Positions 20,901 through 35,900 of a stretch of 64,000 bases of DNA are shown here, in pieces. Source of the stretch: Ditylenchus dipsaci (lineage: Eukaryota > Nematoda > Chromadorea > Rhabditida > Anguinidae); NCBI GenBank assembly GCA_004194705.1, contig SADC01001291.1:620001-684000 (forward strand), in the 5' to 3' direction. The first letter of the stretch is position 1. Each line of letters opens with the position of its first letter. The position numbers and the translations under genes are program-made. The notes under the pieces were generated by a model. That model was given only the letters and a program-made list of their open reading frames with translations, did no database searches and was not told where the DNA came from.

Positions 20901-23900
20901 AGCTGCTACAAGAATATGGTCTGACGTTCTCAAGCGCCTTCAAAGTTGTGACGGATGGTGGCAGTAATGTCGTGAAAGGTTTCAATGATGACCGATCAGG
21001 TATGACTATCAAATAATTCTGGTTGATTCCTACAAAATTTTTAAAGTAATTCTCACTATTGCTGACGAAGAAGAAATGGAAGAAGACGAAATACAAGAAG
21101 ATGTTGAAAGCGATTATGAAAGGCTGGACTTACTGATAAGGCAGATTTTTTCGAATTCTCTTTTGGTAGTAAAAATAATTTTTGATTGTAGGACATCCTT
21201 TCCGCTGCGAGTAAATTGTTTTGCGCATGCACTCCAACTGGTCATCATGCAGACTTTCAAAGAATGTATCGCTCTAGTAGATGGATATAAGACAATGCTC
21301 TCTCTGATTGGAAAGTTCAAGAAATCACAGTCTGCCAAAGAGGTTATATTTTTCAAGAGATTTTATCAAACCGGACTATTTTGTTTTCAGGAATTGCATA
21401 ATGCTTGTGGAATCTACCTAATTCTGCCGTCGAAAACTCGTTGGGGATCGCAAATAGATGTCATTGAATGTTACCTTGAGATTAGGGAAGAAGTCGCAAA
21501 TGTAGCCCGAAGCAAAGGATGGGAGTATCCTACTGAAACAGAAAACCAGGTGAGCTTTTTTAAAAAATCTTTTGGAACAAAGCGTGACATACTTTTTTAC
21601 TTTAGGAGCTCGAACAAATTTACAGACTTACAAAGATCTTTTCCAACGTGCTAAACCGAGTGCAAGCTGAAAAGAGTGTGACCATTTCTCGTTGCTATGG
21701 GTTTGTCAAGGCCATGAACGTCTCTTTGGACAATTTTGAAGTAATTTATAAAGAGCTTATTGAGCTTATGGTACTATCTTTTTTTTAGGTGAATTTTCCA
21801 TCCGCAATTGGTAAAAAATTGAGGGAACTTCTTGCCAAGCGCTTTGACAAAATGATGAACAGCAACTCAGTAAGCCATGATCCAATTTTCTTCATTGCCG
21901 CTGCCCTTGATCCGAATACGGCTAACCTTTTGTCAGCTGAAGACTTTGATGTCGCTGTGAATGCGATTCATAATTGGTAGTTATTATAAGCAAAAGTTTC
22001 ATTGTTATATCTTCACTTGTTTCATGTCCCAAATGAAGAGCGCCATCAGCCAACAGCAGCCCGTCCAAGCAACTTTCTCAACGATACTCTGGAGCAAATA
22101 CTGGGAAGAATAGCTGCCGACAACATGAATGCTAGCAACCAAGCTGAGTCGTCACAAGCAGACAAATCATGGATTCAACAGGCTCTGAACAGAGTGAAAT
22201 CGTCAGTTGGAATCGATCCTCTCAAGTATTGGGCTCCTTTAATGAATACGGTTGGTCTAATTTCCGTGTAAAAATTTTCATTCTTTCAATGTACTTATCT
22301 AGGATTCAAGACATATTGCTATGCTGGCCATGGAGGTGCTTGCGATCCCAGCGACAAGTGCGCCGATTGAAAGAGTTTTCTCACAAGCAGGAATGGCCAC
22401 CTGCAAGCACAGAAATAGGACAGAATTTGAGCTGTTAAACTCACAGCTTATCGTTTACTGTAATTTGTATGTAGATGACTTGTAGTGATGGTGCTTTGTT
22501 GATCTGGAATAAATATTGTCTTCGCTTGATCGCTGTAAATTATTAAGTTGCAAAAGCTATAAGTGAAAAATCATGAAGTTAGGGTGAAGTCAATGTAAAA
22601 TAAAGATCAAAATAAAGTCAATGTAAAATATAGGTCAAAATAAAGTCAATGTGAAGTCAATGTAAAGTCAAAGTCAAAGTCAAGGTCAAGGTCAAAGTCA
22701 AAGTCAAGGTCAAGGTCAAGGTGTAAAATCAAGGTCAAGGTCAAGATCAAGGTCAAGGTCAAGTTTTCTTGACCTTGACCTTGATCTTGACCTTGACCTT
22801 GATTTTACACCTTGACCTTGAACTTGACCTTGATTTTTTGAAAACACTGGGTGGCACGCTATTTATTTTAGCTTGTTTGACCAGTTCTAGAGATAATTTG
22901 GGTCGCTGATTCCGAATCTGGCGTCAAAAAAGTTGAATTACCCCTATACATTGGTTAAACAAGCCAATATAAATAGCGTGCCACCACCTGGGATCGCGCC
23001 CTGCGCACGATTTTGGCCATAAAACACAAACGCTTATCCACTGCGCCATAGAAGCCACTTTTTTCTACTCCCGCGAAGGTGGGAGTTTTTTAAGGAATTT
23101 TGGAACAAAATACAAAGATCACAATTTAAGGAAATCTAAAGGAATAGCACCGCACGAGGTGTACTTTTACTAAGGCAGAAAATAATTTTATTGGAAACGA
23201 CCAAGGATTAATCTCTGTCTGGAAAAAAATAAGATTCTAACCGGCCTTTTCTTTCATAAAAAACAAAAGATTTCCGTTTCAGGCAAGATAGCGAGGGAAA
23301 ATACTTTCACACTCGAATTTGAACCTACAAGCAAAAGTATGTCACACCGCTTGTTTGTCTCTAACAAAACGAGTGGAAATAGATACAAGTGAAAGTAAAA
23401 ATATTGTTTTTCACACATTTTTAATGTGTGTGTGTATGTGCAAATAAATAATAAACGGTTTATTTGCCATGGCAAATACATTCAATTTGACTGGCTTACT
23501 CACTCACTCTCTGTCCCCCCTCCCCCCCCCCCCCGTGTGCTTCTTGACGTCAGCGGCACACAGGCAGCACTCTCAGCAACCAAGTCAGACATACACACAT
23601 GCCCCCCCCCTTGGGACCAGGAGAAGAGCAACCGGTTAAGATATCCAACAAATAACACTTACTCCGGGAACTCGGGAATGGACTGCTTGTATTGCGGCAG
23701 CTCGGCCACATACTTGAAGTAGAAGCCTTTGACTTTGAAGTACAGGTTCATGTACTCAGGTGTGCTGCAGTTCTTGGTCTTTGCGTGTTCTACAATTGGG
23801 AGTAATGGATTATTTATGGAATTGAAATTTGACAAAAAGTTGTAGTTAGGTATACTTTTAGTCGCACGAATACTTTCCGGAAACAGAATTAACTTTTTTA

Positions 23901-26900
23901 CGTATTTGTGTTTTAGTATTTAATAATATTTATTTATTATAGTTTAAGCGGCATTTAAAAATACATGCACTTTACTCTATTTTATTATTTAAAGGGGCAT
24001 GTCCACGCTAATAAGAGGTGGTGCCCGGGAATTCAAATTTTTTTTCCGAATCATTGAACTTCTGTATGGATTTTCTATCCTGGTTTCTAACTAAACAAGG
24101 CCTAGAATTTAATTTTAGGTATATTTTTGCTAGAAACCAAGTTGAAACATCCGTACAGAAGTTCAATGGTTAGAAAAAAATTTTTAATTCCCGGGCACCA
24201 CCTCTTATTAGCGTGGGCATGTCCTTTAAAAAGGCTAAAATATTTCAGCTTCTGAGCTAAAAGAGTAAAATAATAAGTTAACATAAAGCTATTAAAAAAT
24301 ACATGGTGGCGTAAGAAATTCAGAGTATTTCAAGCGGCTATAACTCTTTTTCCTGACACGATCTCGAAATTCTGTTTTCCAGATCAATTTATATTAAATC
24401 TCAATTTTTTAGTTTATAATATGTTTGGTTTGCCGCGGTATCCTTTGTTGATAAAAAAAAGTCATCTGAAATGCCGCCTAAATTCCGCGTAGGATAAAAT
24501 ATGTCGTTTTTAGTAAAACATTCAACAAAAGCAAACAACTTTTACAACTTTTGTGGTCTATTGGATTTTATACTTTCTGTTCCCGAAAATTTATCGAGAT
24601 GCAATTTTTGGCGCTACCGGAATATACCCCCACCCCTCCCCCCCAATGAAATTTTTTTAAAAGTGTTTCCAAACACCCTATATCGACCTAAAATTGCCTC
24701 AGAAGCTCGAAAAAGACATTTTTTGAGTTCTAGTCTATAAAAAATTGAGTTTTGGGACCACCCAAAGTACCCGTTTTGACCATTTTTGAAGGGATTCAGG
24801 GCCGTATTAGGGTAGAAATGGACCAAAAAGGGCTAATTTTGAACAAAAACTAAGTTCTTGAACATAGTTTTCAATACTGGGGCCTACCGCATAAATAAAC
24901 TCTGGTATGCATATGTTTTTATGCATCCAGAGTCATTTTCGAGTGATTTGCGTCTAAGGTATGTGGGTGTGCGCATCTCAACCCCAAGCAACCAACCCCC
25001 TGCGCCCCCGAAGTGCGCGCACTCACTTACCTTAGACATAATTCCGTATAAGACTCTTGAACAAAAATGCATTTAGAGGCTCCTTTTGCCCAGCTCCAGT
25101 GACGAAAACATGCCAAAACAGGCAAATGGTCGAAATTTCAAAATGTTCAAAACTCAATTTTTATAGACCAGAACTTAAAAATAATGTCTTTTTCGAACTC
25201 CTGGGGCAATTTTAGGTCGATATAGGGTGTTTGGAAACACTTTAAAAACAGTTTTATTTGGGAGGGGGGGGGGTATACTCCGGTAGGGTCCAATTTTTCA
25301 AGGTCCATAAGTTTTTAAATTGACAACGGGAACTGGCCAAATCAAAATGCGTGTTGGACACTACTCTTTCGCTTACATCAAACCACTTTTGTGTTCTTTA
25401 AAAGCTTTTAACAAAAAGAGAACATTGCTATACGAGAGAGTGTTTGACCCTCGTTTAATCCTATCTATGCAATTTCTATCGCCCTGAACAGCTACGAAGT
25501 TTCAATTAAAAAATATCGTATAACCTCTATAAATTACCCACCCCTTGTTCATGATTGGGTTTTTGGAATCGGGTTTTGTCCCACTTTTCGTAGACTACTC
25601 TAAAGCAAGTCATCGCGCAATTTTAAGCCAGTGAGAGGAGCTAAAAATGAGAGATGACTTGCTCAAGAGCAGTCTTCAAAAAGTGGTACAAAAACCCAAT
25701 GCCAAGAACACGATTTTGAACAAAGGGGGGGGGGTTAGATAATAGAGGTTATACGGTAGTCCTCTGCTTTATTACAAGTTTTTTAAATCTTTTACAGAAA
25801 AACTTGTAAAACCTACCCAATAAGGCATCTTTGAGGTCCATTTTATACAAATTCCAGAGTGTGGCTGAAGAAAGGTGCCCCACATTTAACTCCTGAGGGA
25901 ACTGGTTGAGGACAGGAGTGTATATATTCTTGTCGTCTTCTATGACCCGCATCATGTAATCGAGAAAGTCGAACCAGAACTTGACGGATTCTCCTGATGG
26001 CTCACTATCCTCACAGCAAGTGTCGAACATCAAGTGGTAAGTGGTCTCCATGCAGGCTTTGGCACACTCTCTCACTACGTTGGAGGCGCGGGGAGGCGAC
26101 GCCAACTCCAGAACCTTCATGCGGAAGAAGGTGATCGAGGTCAACAAGTCGACAGTCGACTTCAAGTCCCGCAATTTGGCCTGGGAGGAGGACGGGAAAT
26201 ACTTCTAAAAATAAGCAATTAGTTAGATATATCAGCTATTTCAGCGATTTTTTATTATTAATAATAAAAGAATAGAATAATAGAAATAATAGAAATTTGG
26301 GTACCAGAAAACATGTTTTTATTAAATAAATTTAAATTTAAAAAAATTCTCTTAAAAAGCTAAACCTCGATTAAAAACCTCGACTAAAATCTCGATTAAA
26401 AAGTTTTCTTAAACAAAAATAGGAGAACGTTAAATTAAAATTTTCAGATGAAAATTGTTTAGGGCTTTGAAAAATGATCGGCGAAACCTAAATCCTTGTG
26501 TTATTTGGGTACCAGATTGGTCGAAATCTAACTGGTAAAAAACTTTGAAAATCTAGGCGAAAAAGTGTTGGACCAGAGGCATTAATGAACTTGAAGTGAG
26601 GGCCATTAAATCGAGGTTTTACTGTAGTACCATCTCATAATATACAGATCACAAATATTGCGTTAAAAATTAATAAACTATGCGAAGTCAAAAATTATAA
26701 TTTTGTTCCCAATCAACCACAAAATTAAGCTAGGTATGGTTATCAAAATTGTACTCTTTGAAGGGCTTCTCGGTGTCGCGTAAAGTCGTTATAAAGTGTG
26801 GATATTTAAACTAAGTGACCGGATAAATTAATTTAAACACTTGTTATGAAAAGACAAAATGTTTAAAATATAATCTTAATATTTATTGAAAGCTGCCTGA

Positions 26901-29900
26901 AATTTGAAATGTATATACATCCAAATGAGTAAGACAAATAAACATCTGTTGTGTATATGCACAAGGAAGTTGACTGGTTCCAATTAGCAGGCGTTTGTTC
27001 TCAATGTTTGTAAGTAGCGGCAGAGATTTTCAACAAATGTTATCGAAAAAATAAGAAGAACAACTCGCTTGATATATTGGAGCTCTTCTAAATTACCAAG
27101 CCGATTTTCACTTACGACTTATTTTTACCAATGAAACTTTTTAGTTATATTAGACTCTGAAAGTGGCCTCTACTTTTTACAAAACTGAAGTAAAAGGAAT
27201 TGATTAGTAAAAGAAGTCTTTGGTTAAGACTGTCTTGGTGATGGTCGATACTTTTTTGGGCACAAAAACACAAGCGGGGCTAGACACTATAGTTCCTATT
27301 ATCTTTTACCAGTTCTTGAGCATTTTTTGCAGAAATTTCGGTAAAATTGAAATTTAAAAAATTGGGTCATGTTCAGTGTTTCCAATTCGGACAGTGACAA
27401 TGACAGTGACACTGGAATATTTAATCGAGTGTCACTATCCCTGTCATTCTGATGTGACTGTCATTGTCACTGTCAAAATTGGAAACACTGGTAATGTTGC
27501 TCCCCCAATAATAATTTTAAAGCTAACGCATTTTCTCTATAAATCACCCATTTTTAAATTTTAACCCTTAAATTTTATATTTTCCAACCACTAAATATAA
27601 GGATAATTTTGAATTGATCTCAAAATCTAAACCTAAAAATATCAGTAGAGCTTATAGTATTTAAGAAACTACAACAAAGAGCTACGGAAAAAGCTGAAAT
27701 ATAGGTTGTCAAAGTAGTGGGATTTTTAGAGAGGGAATTATTAAAAAAAACACTAAATTTCTATAAAAGGATGGTGTAAAAATCTAAAAAAAATAAGATG
27801 AAAAAATTTTAAACAATTTTTAAAAAATGCTTGTTCTCTCCTGTGGTTTCGGCTGAATTGGCCTCAAAGAGTAATTTAGAACAAAAAAGGGTTAATCACA
27901 GTGAAGTCACATTTTTATTTTTGAGATTTTCGAAAACGACAGAGTATTTGTCGTGTACACAGTGGTGATTTTACTTCTTCTCTTATTGGTACTTTGTGGC
28001 CTAGTGGATAAGTGTCTACCCCTACAAAAGTTGTGCCAGAGTTCGAATCCGCAAGGGAACAGTAAAGGCTTATGATGATCATTGTTACCGCCCCAGTCTG
28101 AAAATTCATGCTGATAGGTATCAAACTGTTAACCTGAAGCCTCTCTACTTTTACTTTTTTCTAATTACATTACACAGAAGAGAACATTGGTGGAAATTGA
28201 GCAACTGAAAATTATGCCAGCTGCTTTTTGGAGAGTAAGCTACTAGGCCAAGCACTTCTGTATTGTTGAACAAAATTTCTGAGATTAAATATGGCAGAAA
28301 ACAAGTCCAACTTCCTGATAGCACGAGAAAACACTTAATCTCCCGTTCACCTGCTCATATAAACAATGAAAAATAAAAATCAAGGATGATAGGGAAAACA
28401 GTGATTGTGTTTTCGACCTGTTGCTCTGGTTACTGGACTTTTTGCTGTCAAACCTTCGGTTGCACTGGAAATAATAATATTTTTTGAGCTTTTAATCACT
28501 TTTTATTGCCTAAGGGATAGGAAAAGGGCTTGGGAGATTAACGGAAGTGCATTTTAAGTTCTTTTGGAAACGCACTTAATACTGGTCTATACTGGTCTTT
28601 TTAGATCTTTAATTGAATTATATAGAAAACATCTTCAACATATTTGAAGAGCTTTATAAACTAAGGAATAATAGGTTGGAAAAAATGTTTCCAAAATAAA
28701 AATGAACAGAGTAGAATGCGGCCGAAATTGGTGAAGAACCAATTAAAAATTAGAAATTAACAGAAAAGTGTATTTGAAAGATAGAGGCGAGAATACAATG
28801 GACAATGTGTTTGTGGAAAAATTACATATAATTGACAAATTTTAAAACGTTAATCATCAAATTAATATGGATGCCCTTGGGGCTAACAGAGGGGCTAAAT
28901 TTGGTATATTTTTTTTAACACTTTGGTCACTGATAAGTTATTTTTGTATGCTTACGTCAATTAGGGTAAAGGTAATTCGAAATTAAAAAGTCGAAATTAA
29001 TTCTAACCGATAATGCAAAAAAGGTGTGGGCAGATACCGTAAATCCTCTCATTGCCATCCCCTTATTCAATATCAGGTTAGCAGTGTGCTTTTGACCCAC
29101 TTTTTCAAGACTGCTCTTTCAAGTTCCCCATAGGTTTGTTGTCAGTGAAGGTAACTCGACTGATAGTAGTCTTTAGAAAGTGGGTCAAATACACATTGTC
29201 ACAAACACGATTTTGAATCAGGGGTCCGAAATCAGAGGGCTTACGATATCCATAACTTATTTCGGACCCTTAAAATTTGGATAACCTTTATTTTGGATGC
29301 TCAAAACTCATTGATCACTGCATACGGCTAAAACTCACAGAGGAGATAAGAAAAACCTTTTAAAAAAAGGTCAAAATTTTTGTTTTTAAAAGACCCATAA
29401 TGGTCGAAAATGCGATTATCGAAATAATTTTCTTCAGGTCCATTTATACTTTGGCGGGCCACGGCACAATTTTTTTTTAATATTTTTCGAACGACCCGCA
29501 GAAATCGGAATTGGTATCTTCAAATATTAGAAGCTATTTCCTAAAAATGGGAAAGTGATTCCTGCCATGAAAAGTAGAAAATTCAGCAGCTACATTTAAA
29601 AAACGGGATGCTCTAATGGATTTATAAAAAAAGAACAGGGAATATATTACTCACGTGCTCAAAAACAATTCAATTAATATAATCACTTGTGACCATTACT
29701 ACTACCTTTGTGTGCGCACACACTGGAACAACAGGAAACGGTGGGCATTTGTATTCGACCCTCCTGTTCAAATTTCAAGCAAAAAGCCAACGGAATGATA
29801 TTCAAATGAAAAACAATATTTGTAAGTGCAATTAGATCCTCTAAAATCCAATTTGTTAAAGAAATTTTTTTTGTTAGATGCAAGGAATGCCGACTGACAG

Positions 29901-32900
29901 GAATGCCACCTACAAATCAACCAAAGACTAGGTGCTGGATTAGGAAGGAATCTGAAGAGATTGGAGCCACAGGTGCCAGAGGAGTAGCACAAATAAAAAA
30001 GGCTAAAACGCCAAGAAGAATAACTTTTTTGTGCTCAGCACAAGAATTAACTAACCCAAGAGTTAAATAAGTATCTTTATCAATGCCGTATTTTCTCTAA
30101 TAACTCTTGCCTCTCTAATAACGCGCCCCCCCCTTTTTTACGGCGATTAGAAGGTGGTTAGACGAATTTTCATTAATTTCCACGAATTTTCTGATCTTCG
30201 TGGGGTTGAAAAATAATCCCCGGGTGAGTTATTAGAGAAAATACGTTAGGTCTCAGATATCGAACTGCGAGGAGATATTTGGCTCTGTCGTGACGCATCT
30301 TGGTGCTTCATCTTGCTTGTTTTCGGATGAAATTTCAACCTGCTAATTTACCCAATCGAGCTTTTTCTTTATCCATCTAGAGTTATCAAAATTTTCGAAC
30401 CCTGTTTTAACTCTTTCATGTCTGGCCAGTGGCCTCACACCTTCTATTAAATTTCGATATTTAGCCTTGTTAGTAGTTTAACTTAATCTCAAAACTATTT
30501 CATGAAAATATTCGGTTGACTCATATTTCTCATGGTGGATTAAGCCTTTAATAACATGGTCGAAAATAAATGACCACAAAGTTTGTCGAAAAATAAACAA
30601 ATTTATGTCAGGGGATTTAATTAAGTGGACGGACACCAATTTTTGATATTTATGTTGTGAAAAGGATAAAATCTTTTCTGACATTTTCTAAAATTGGAAG
30701 CTTTAAATTGAAATTGGGGCTTTTGATTATCAAATAGGGTTATCGAATAATATTCGATTTGAGTTGGTATTCGGAATCGTTCGTTTGAGTCGACAACTCT
30801 TTTATCGAATAAATTATTTATTAGCCCACTTGGATGCATCCCCCTACAATATACTTTTGAAAGACTAATAATAAGTTACAAAGTAAATTTTGAAAAAAAA
30901 AACAATTTTTACGACTTTAAAAATTTCAAACTTTTTTATTAAAAAAATTCTAACAAAAAAACTAACCCTGTACATTCCCAAATCGATTCTGAGAGAATTG
31001 TGCAGCTGGTCTAGCAACTTCACAAATCTGTCCTTGCCGAAGTTGGACGCATTGAAACGATCGGGAGCAGAGACTGCTGAGGTAGCTGTGGCATGGGCGT
31101 AGTGGGCATTTATGTTGGCCAGCAACATAGACAGCACAGCAGGTACTCCACAACACATATATTTGGTGCACAGGCATGCGAAATGGTCATCGCCTACAAG
31201 TCAACCACAATTAGAGGGAGATGGGTTTGCAAAACTGACTTGATAGATGCTTTCAATGCCATAGCGCATGGCAAACTCATCCACCACTTCCTGACTGATG
31301 TCGTCAAAGTAAACCTTCCAGGAGTCTTCACCTCTGATCTCTGGCAAGTGCACATTGTCATCGTCGTTGCGACATTGGAACTGCAACAACAACACTAATT
31401 GTATAAATTGTGGCGTAAATTTAATATCCATATCCACAAATACACTATCCACTGTCTTATAAGCGGGTTAATAATAATTTCAGCTATTTTTCACTCTTGT
31501 AAAAATTTCATTTGCCGGTTTGATAATGAAAAATTCATAAAATCAGTAAATTTTTTCTTTTAAAATTTGATTTTTTAAATTGATATCCCTTATGGTTCAA
31601 AAAATAGATTAAAAATTTCACATTCTCGCCACAACAAAAATTTTATTTATATTTGTCTTTCTAGCAACTTTTAGACTAATGTCTATCATGCCTAAAATTT
31701 TTAGGCTAGAATTGGGTTTGATAATTTCAATGAGGCAGAAATCTGAAGATTTTGACTATTTTCGTACTAAGCCAAATAATAAAAATTTAGAAGAAAACAA
31801 ATTGACAGAATTTAGGAATAAAAACCGACGCAAAGGGAGGCTTGCAAAAAATGACGCCTAACCTGATTTCGATTTAAAGGAGTAACCGATTTTTATACAA
31901 AAATGGCTAACCAGAACATATGCTCATGCAAACAAGTGTATTGGAGATGGTAGGGCGCTAATCTTTCTTCTCCCTTGATGTCCACTTTGATGTGAAGTCG
32001 GATGGCTCCACTCACAGCGGATTTATCAGTTCTCTTCTCCAGGTTGTACCACACATCCATCTCTGAAACACCTCGTTCTATATAGACTGCAATGACCAAG
32101 AATCCCCACCTCCACTTAGAGTGCGCACTTCTATGATGGTCTGGCCGAGGAAGTCGTCGGACTCTCGGGTTAATTTCTGCCTGAGTTTGCTCTTCAAGTC
32201 GTTGTCCTCATCCCAAACTCGTACTTTGATCCTGTCTGTGGAGTTGTGGCATTCACTGAAAATAATTAGACATAAATTATAATTCCAAATAGAAAAGAAA
32301 AATTCACAATGTAAATTTTTCATTCCAAATAGGGTTCAGCTCCTGATGAATAGTTCTTGTTCGCTTCCTGACCTTGCCCACTTGAGCAGTGACATAGGGG
32401 TCGCTCTTTCCGGTCTTGTCCTTGGCAATTAAACCCTTGGCACAGATAACTGTAGATTGGAAATTATTAGTATGGAATACACAATTGTTTTGATTGGTTA
32501 CCAGTGATTTGTATTTTGGAGCTCCACTTGGAACTGCCCTCCAGAATGCTGTTCTTGACAATCTTGAGAGTGTCTTGCTGCACCTTCTCGTCCATTCCAA
32601 ACACATCACTTATCCTCTGGAATATTTCTGGCTTGTTGCGTTCTTGAACTTCATGCGGTCTCGAATTACTGCTATCAAGTTTTGAGCTCTGTCCCCTCCC
32701 CATGTTTGCTACTCTTCTCGGCTGCTCCTGAAATGAACTGACTCTATTTGAAAAAAAATTGCTGGATAGAGACTCAAAAAGTGATAGTTGGTTGCAACCA
32801 TCACTTTCTTGCTGGCTTTTAGAAGCGCCCATACAGTACAACCTCAATTAACTACCTTTCCCAAAAATGATAAAACATACCTTTTTAGAATGCTTCGAAT

Positions 32901-35900
32901 CCCAGAAAATCCGATTTTTCCAGTCATTTTTGTAAATAGCAACAGTGCTGGCAAAAAGATCACGCCTCCCGATTTATTGTGCTCTTATATCGAAAACAGG
33001 CTACACTAAATTGAGAGGCTCGGGTCTTTTCGGCAAAACTGCTGCCCTTTACAGAAGAGACCATCAAAATTGGAATACTTGCGATTTTTCTGATTAGACT
33101 GACGAATCAAATTTGGCAAAAGTTTTCAAAAGTAGAGATCAAAAAGTGTCGGACCCCAGGCGGGAACAAATTTTTTTGGGTTGCGCTAAATTGAGAGTAG
33201 ACTGTAGAGGTTATACGTTATGTTACATGAGACCCTGTAAATTTGTCAAATACTTACTTTGTAAACAGTCAGCACTCAGCAACTCTCTGCACTTCTCATG
33301 CACCTTGACTCCACATTCTGAGCAACGAAGGCCTTGTCTGGCTAGTCCCCACAACAGACCCTCACATTCATAACACCAGGTAGGCGTTTGGAAGTTTGTG
33401 GTCTGAAAGTTGTGGGTGTGGTTGCACTGATGGGGTAGATGGCTGACTGTAGGCACTTCCTGTACACCAACACTTTCTGCAACACACTCCATAGTTAGTT
33501 CACAAATTAGCTCACAAATAACTAACCAGTTCCTCGTCCTGAAAGGTAGTGCGGGCAGCATTTGCCAAGGCATTTCTTTTGGTGGCCATAGTCTGAAATA
33601 TAAATTGAATTTATTCGGGCTGTGAATATTGGTAGTTAGGAGTGAACAGTGAAGGGGGACAGCACCAATACAAACAAACAGAGTGGAAAAGGTTAAAGAA
33701 TTATCACTGTGGTTATTTGCTCCAGAATATGGATCTTTATTCCAGAAATATATTTCTGGAGTCCAGATGTAAAATATTTTATTTACTTTTTTATCTAACT
33801 GTTAGTGTTGATAGTGAACTACAAAAAGAACTGTAGCTACTGGGTGAAAGACAGGATGTGACAGAAAAAAGTCAACAACCACACCACATATGGTTTGAGA
33901 TATTTTTCGAAGATGGAAAATATGTCTAGTCAACTTATCAACCTTTTCTAAATCATTGAAAAAAACCTGGGTAAAAACCTGGACGACTGCCTGAGGATTG
34001 GATACAAAACCTGATTGGATACTTATGTTTACCCCCTTGTTGCCTTTTTACATTTTTATGACTAAAGCACTCACAATAAGTTGCCAGAGACAATCACTAG
34101 CCGCCACGGTCATAATTCTATTGTGATCTGACAGTGCTGTGGCGACACAAAGCTTTTTTTTGTGACAGAAATACTTTTTCGTGTCAAATCGACTTCTTTT
34201 TGGGGCAAAAACCGTCTTTTAGCAGCTAATTCCCCCCCCCCCCCCCCCCCCAAAAAAAAGCTTTTTCCGCTGTGGCGATAGACGACTGGCGACAGGGTGT
34301 TACCACAGGCAGCAGTGTTGTGCATTTTCAATTTTTCTCGTCCTCGTACTTCGTACCAGAAATTTTTGGGCCTCGTACTTCGTACTCGTCTTCGTACCGA
34401 CTTTTAAAATTCGCTCGTACTCGTCTTCGTCCTTTTCTCGCCCTTTGTGTTTTCACTCGTACTTCGCTCGTACTTCATACTTAAAAGCCAAAAAGTTAGT
34501 TTTTATTTAAAAAATTTACACCTTTGCTTAAAGCTTGTATATTTTGATGTTTAATTATAACAGATCCCGATTTTCTCAAAGTAATTTCGAGATTTGACTT
34601 TTCATTAAAAAACTACAAAAAGGTACACTGCAATTTTTCTCGCCTATTGTGAAGTGAGATCTCTAAAAAGACAAGGAATCAAATTTTTGGCTTTGCTTGG
34701 CAACTATATAGCCACTGATAAAACAGGAGATCCTTTTTTTCAAAACGACGATGAAAAGAATCAACGCATCGTTGATGATCACCTCAAATAACTAATCAAA
34801 AGCTAACAAAGAGAAAAAAAAGCAAATGCTTGCTTAATAAAATCGAAACTGTTGCTTAAAAAATTTGTTCAAATAATCGGATTGTTCGTAAAAATAAATT
34901 TTTCGGTGAAAAAACAGATTCGAATTAAGAAAGTTTGAGCAAGGACGAGTCGTATTTACCCTTCGTCTTCCGTCCTCGTCCTTGCCCCTTCGTCCACGTC
35001 CTCGTCCTCGTACTTGTAATTTTTTGAGCCTCCTAGTTCGTCTTCGTACCTTGTTTTTGGAGGTGCTCGTACTTCGTACTCGTCCTCGTAGTACGAGGAC
35101 GAGTGCACAACACTGACAGGCAGTCGCCCAGCTAGTCGTCTCATAATGATTCCCGTGCTTCAATTAATCTCTTCATGTCATATATTTCTATGTACCGTAT
35201 TTGATCAAATTAGCCGACCCTCGTTTACATACTTCGAGGATTTATATCTCAGCTCAGAAAAACTGAGCTTGAATTTTAGTTGAGTATCTAAAAATTTTGA
35301 GATCGACCCGAAATTTTTCATATTTTCACTAGATGCAAAAGTAAATCTACAAGTCGGCAAATTAGAGAAAGCGGCACCTTTTTTGTAAATTATTATTTTC
35401 AAATTAGATGTGATATATCCATGACAAATCCTTAGTTTTTATTCCATTGTGTGGCATGTCAATTTCAGGCGTAAAGTTAAAAAAAACATTAAGAACAGTG
35501 AATATTTCCGTCAGCGCCCCTTTTTCCGGTGCTCTTTCCGAGTTGTTCTTTACTCACCAAAAAAGGGCAAGCGCTCATAGTTGACTAAAAGTGAGTGAGT
35601 GTGTGGAAAGTGGAAAAGTGTGTGGACAAAACACGAAAAACTGCAAAACTTTTATTCCAAAACAAACCTTGAGAACCTAAATTTGATTCCATTTAGTTCA
35701 GAGTGAATAGTTTTTGTGTGATTTTGGGGCATAGAAAGACAGGGTGCTGCTTTCCAAAATATGCTTTCTGTTTTTTTTCAGATTTTTTGAATTTTAGAAA
35801 AGATGGGTGATGGGCTAGTAAAGAGTGTTGCTGTTGTATGTCCATAGAGTGATGTTGGAAATGCTTTTTGTTGTTGCTCTTGGAAAAGGCATGCGCACGG

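Larger units (their letters stand above)
19728..23088. repeat. Foldback element with tRNA-like arms, split by the hAT insertion
   Basis: Arms: 19728-19826 and, inverted, about 22976-23088; between them after removal of the hAT lies about 120 bp (22858-22975). Each arm begins CTCCCACCTTCGCG, runs AGTAGAAAAA, then a tRNA-like unit with an A box (TGGCGCAGTGGATAAGCG) and a B-box-like stretch (GGTTCAATCCC in the left arm, GGGCGCGATCCC in the right), and ends GGTGGCAC. The unit resembles a tRNA but does not form a full cloverleaf. It may be a SINE head captured as a palindrome. Confidence 0.7.
23790..25816 (-). other. unc-13 intron with three MITEs
   Basis: Contains the TTAA-flanked MITE (23989-24229), hairpin-core copy A (24614-25287) and the TACCGTA-family MITE (25526-25757). 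The rest is AT-rich. Confidence 0.7.
26205..30966 (-). other. unc-13 intron, 4.8 kb
   Basis: Holds a pogo-like remnant (26355-26630), the hAT MITE at 27374, a tRNA-like unit (27992-28065) and MITEs at 29036 and 30084. 28070-29030 and 30250-30960 show nothing recognisable. Confidence 0.65.

Noticed and set aside
31185..33416. Programmed frameshifting in unc-13
   Set aside because: Eight separate one-base deficits, nearly all in homopolymers, are better explained by assembly error.
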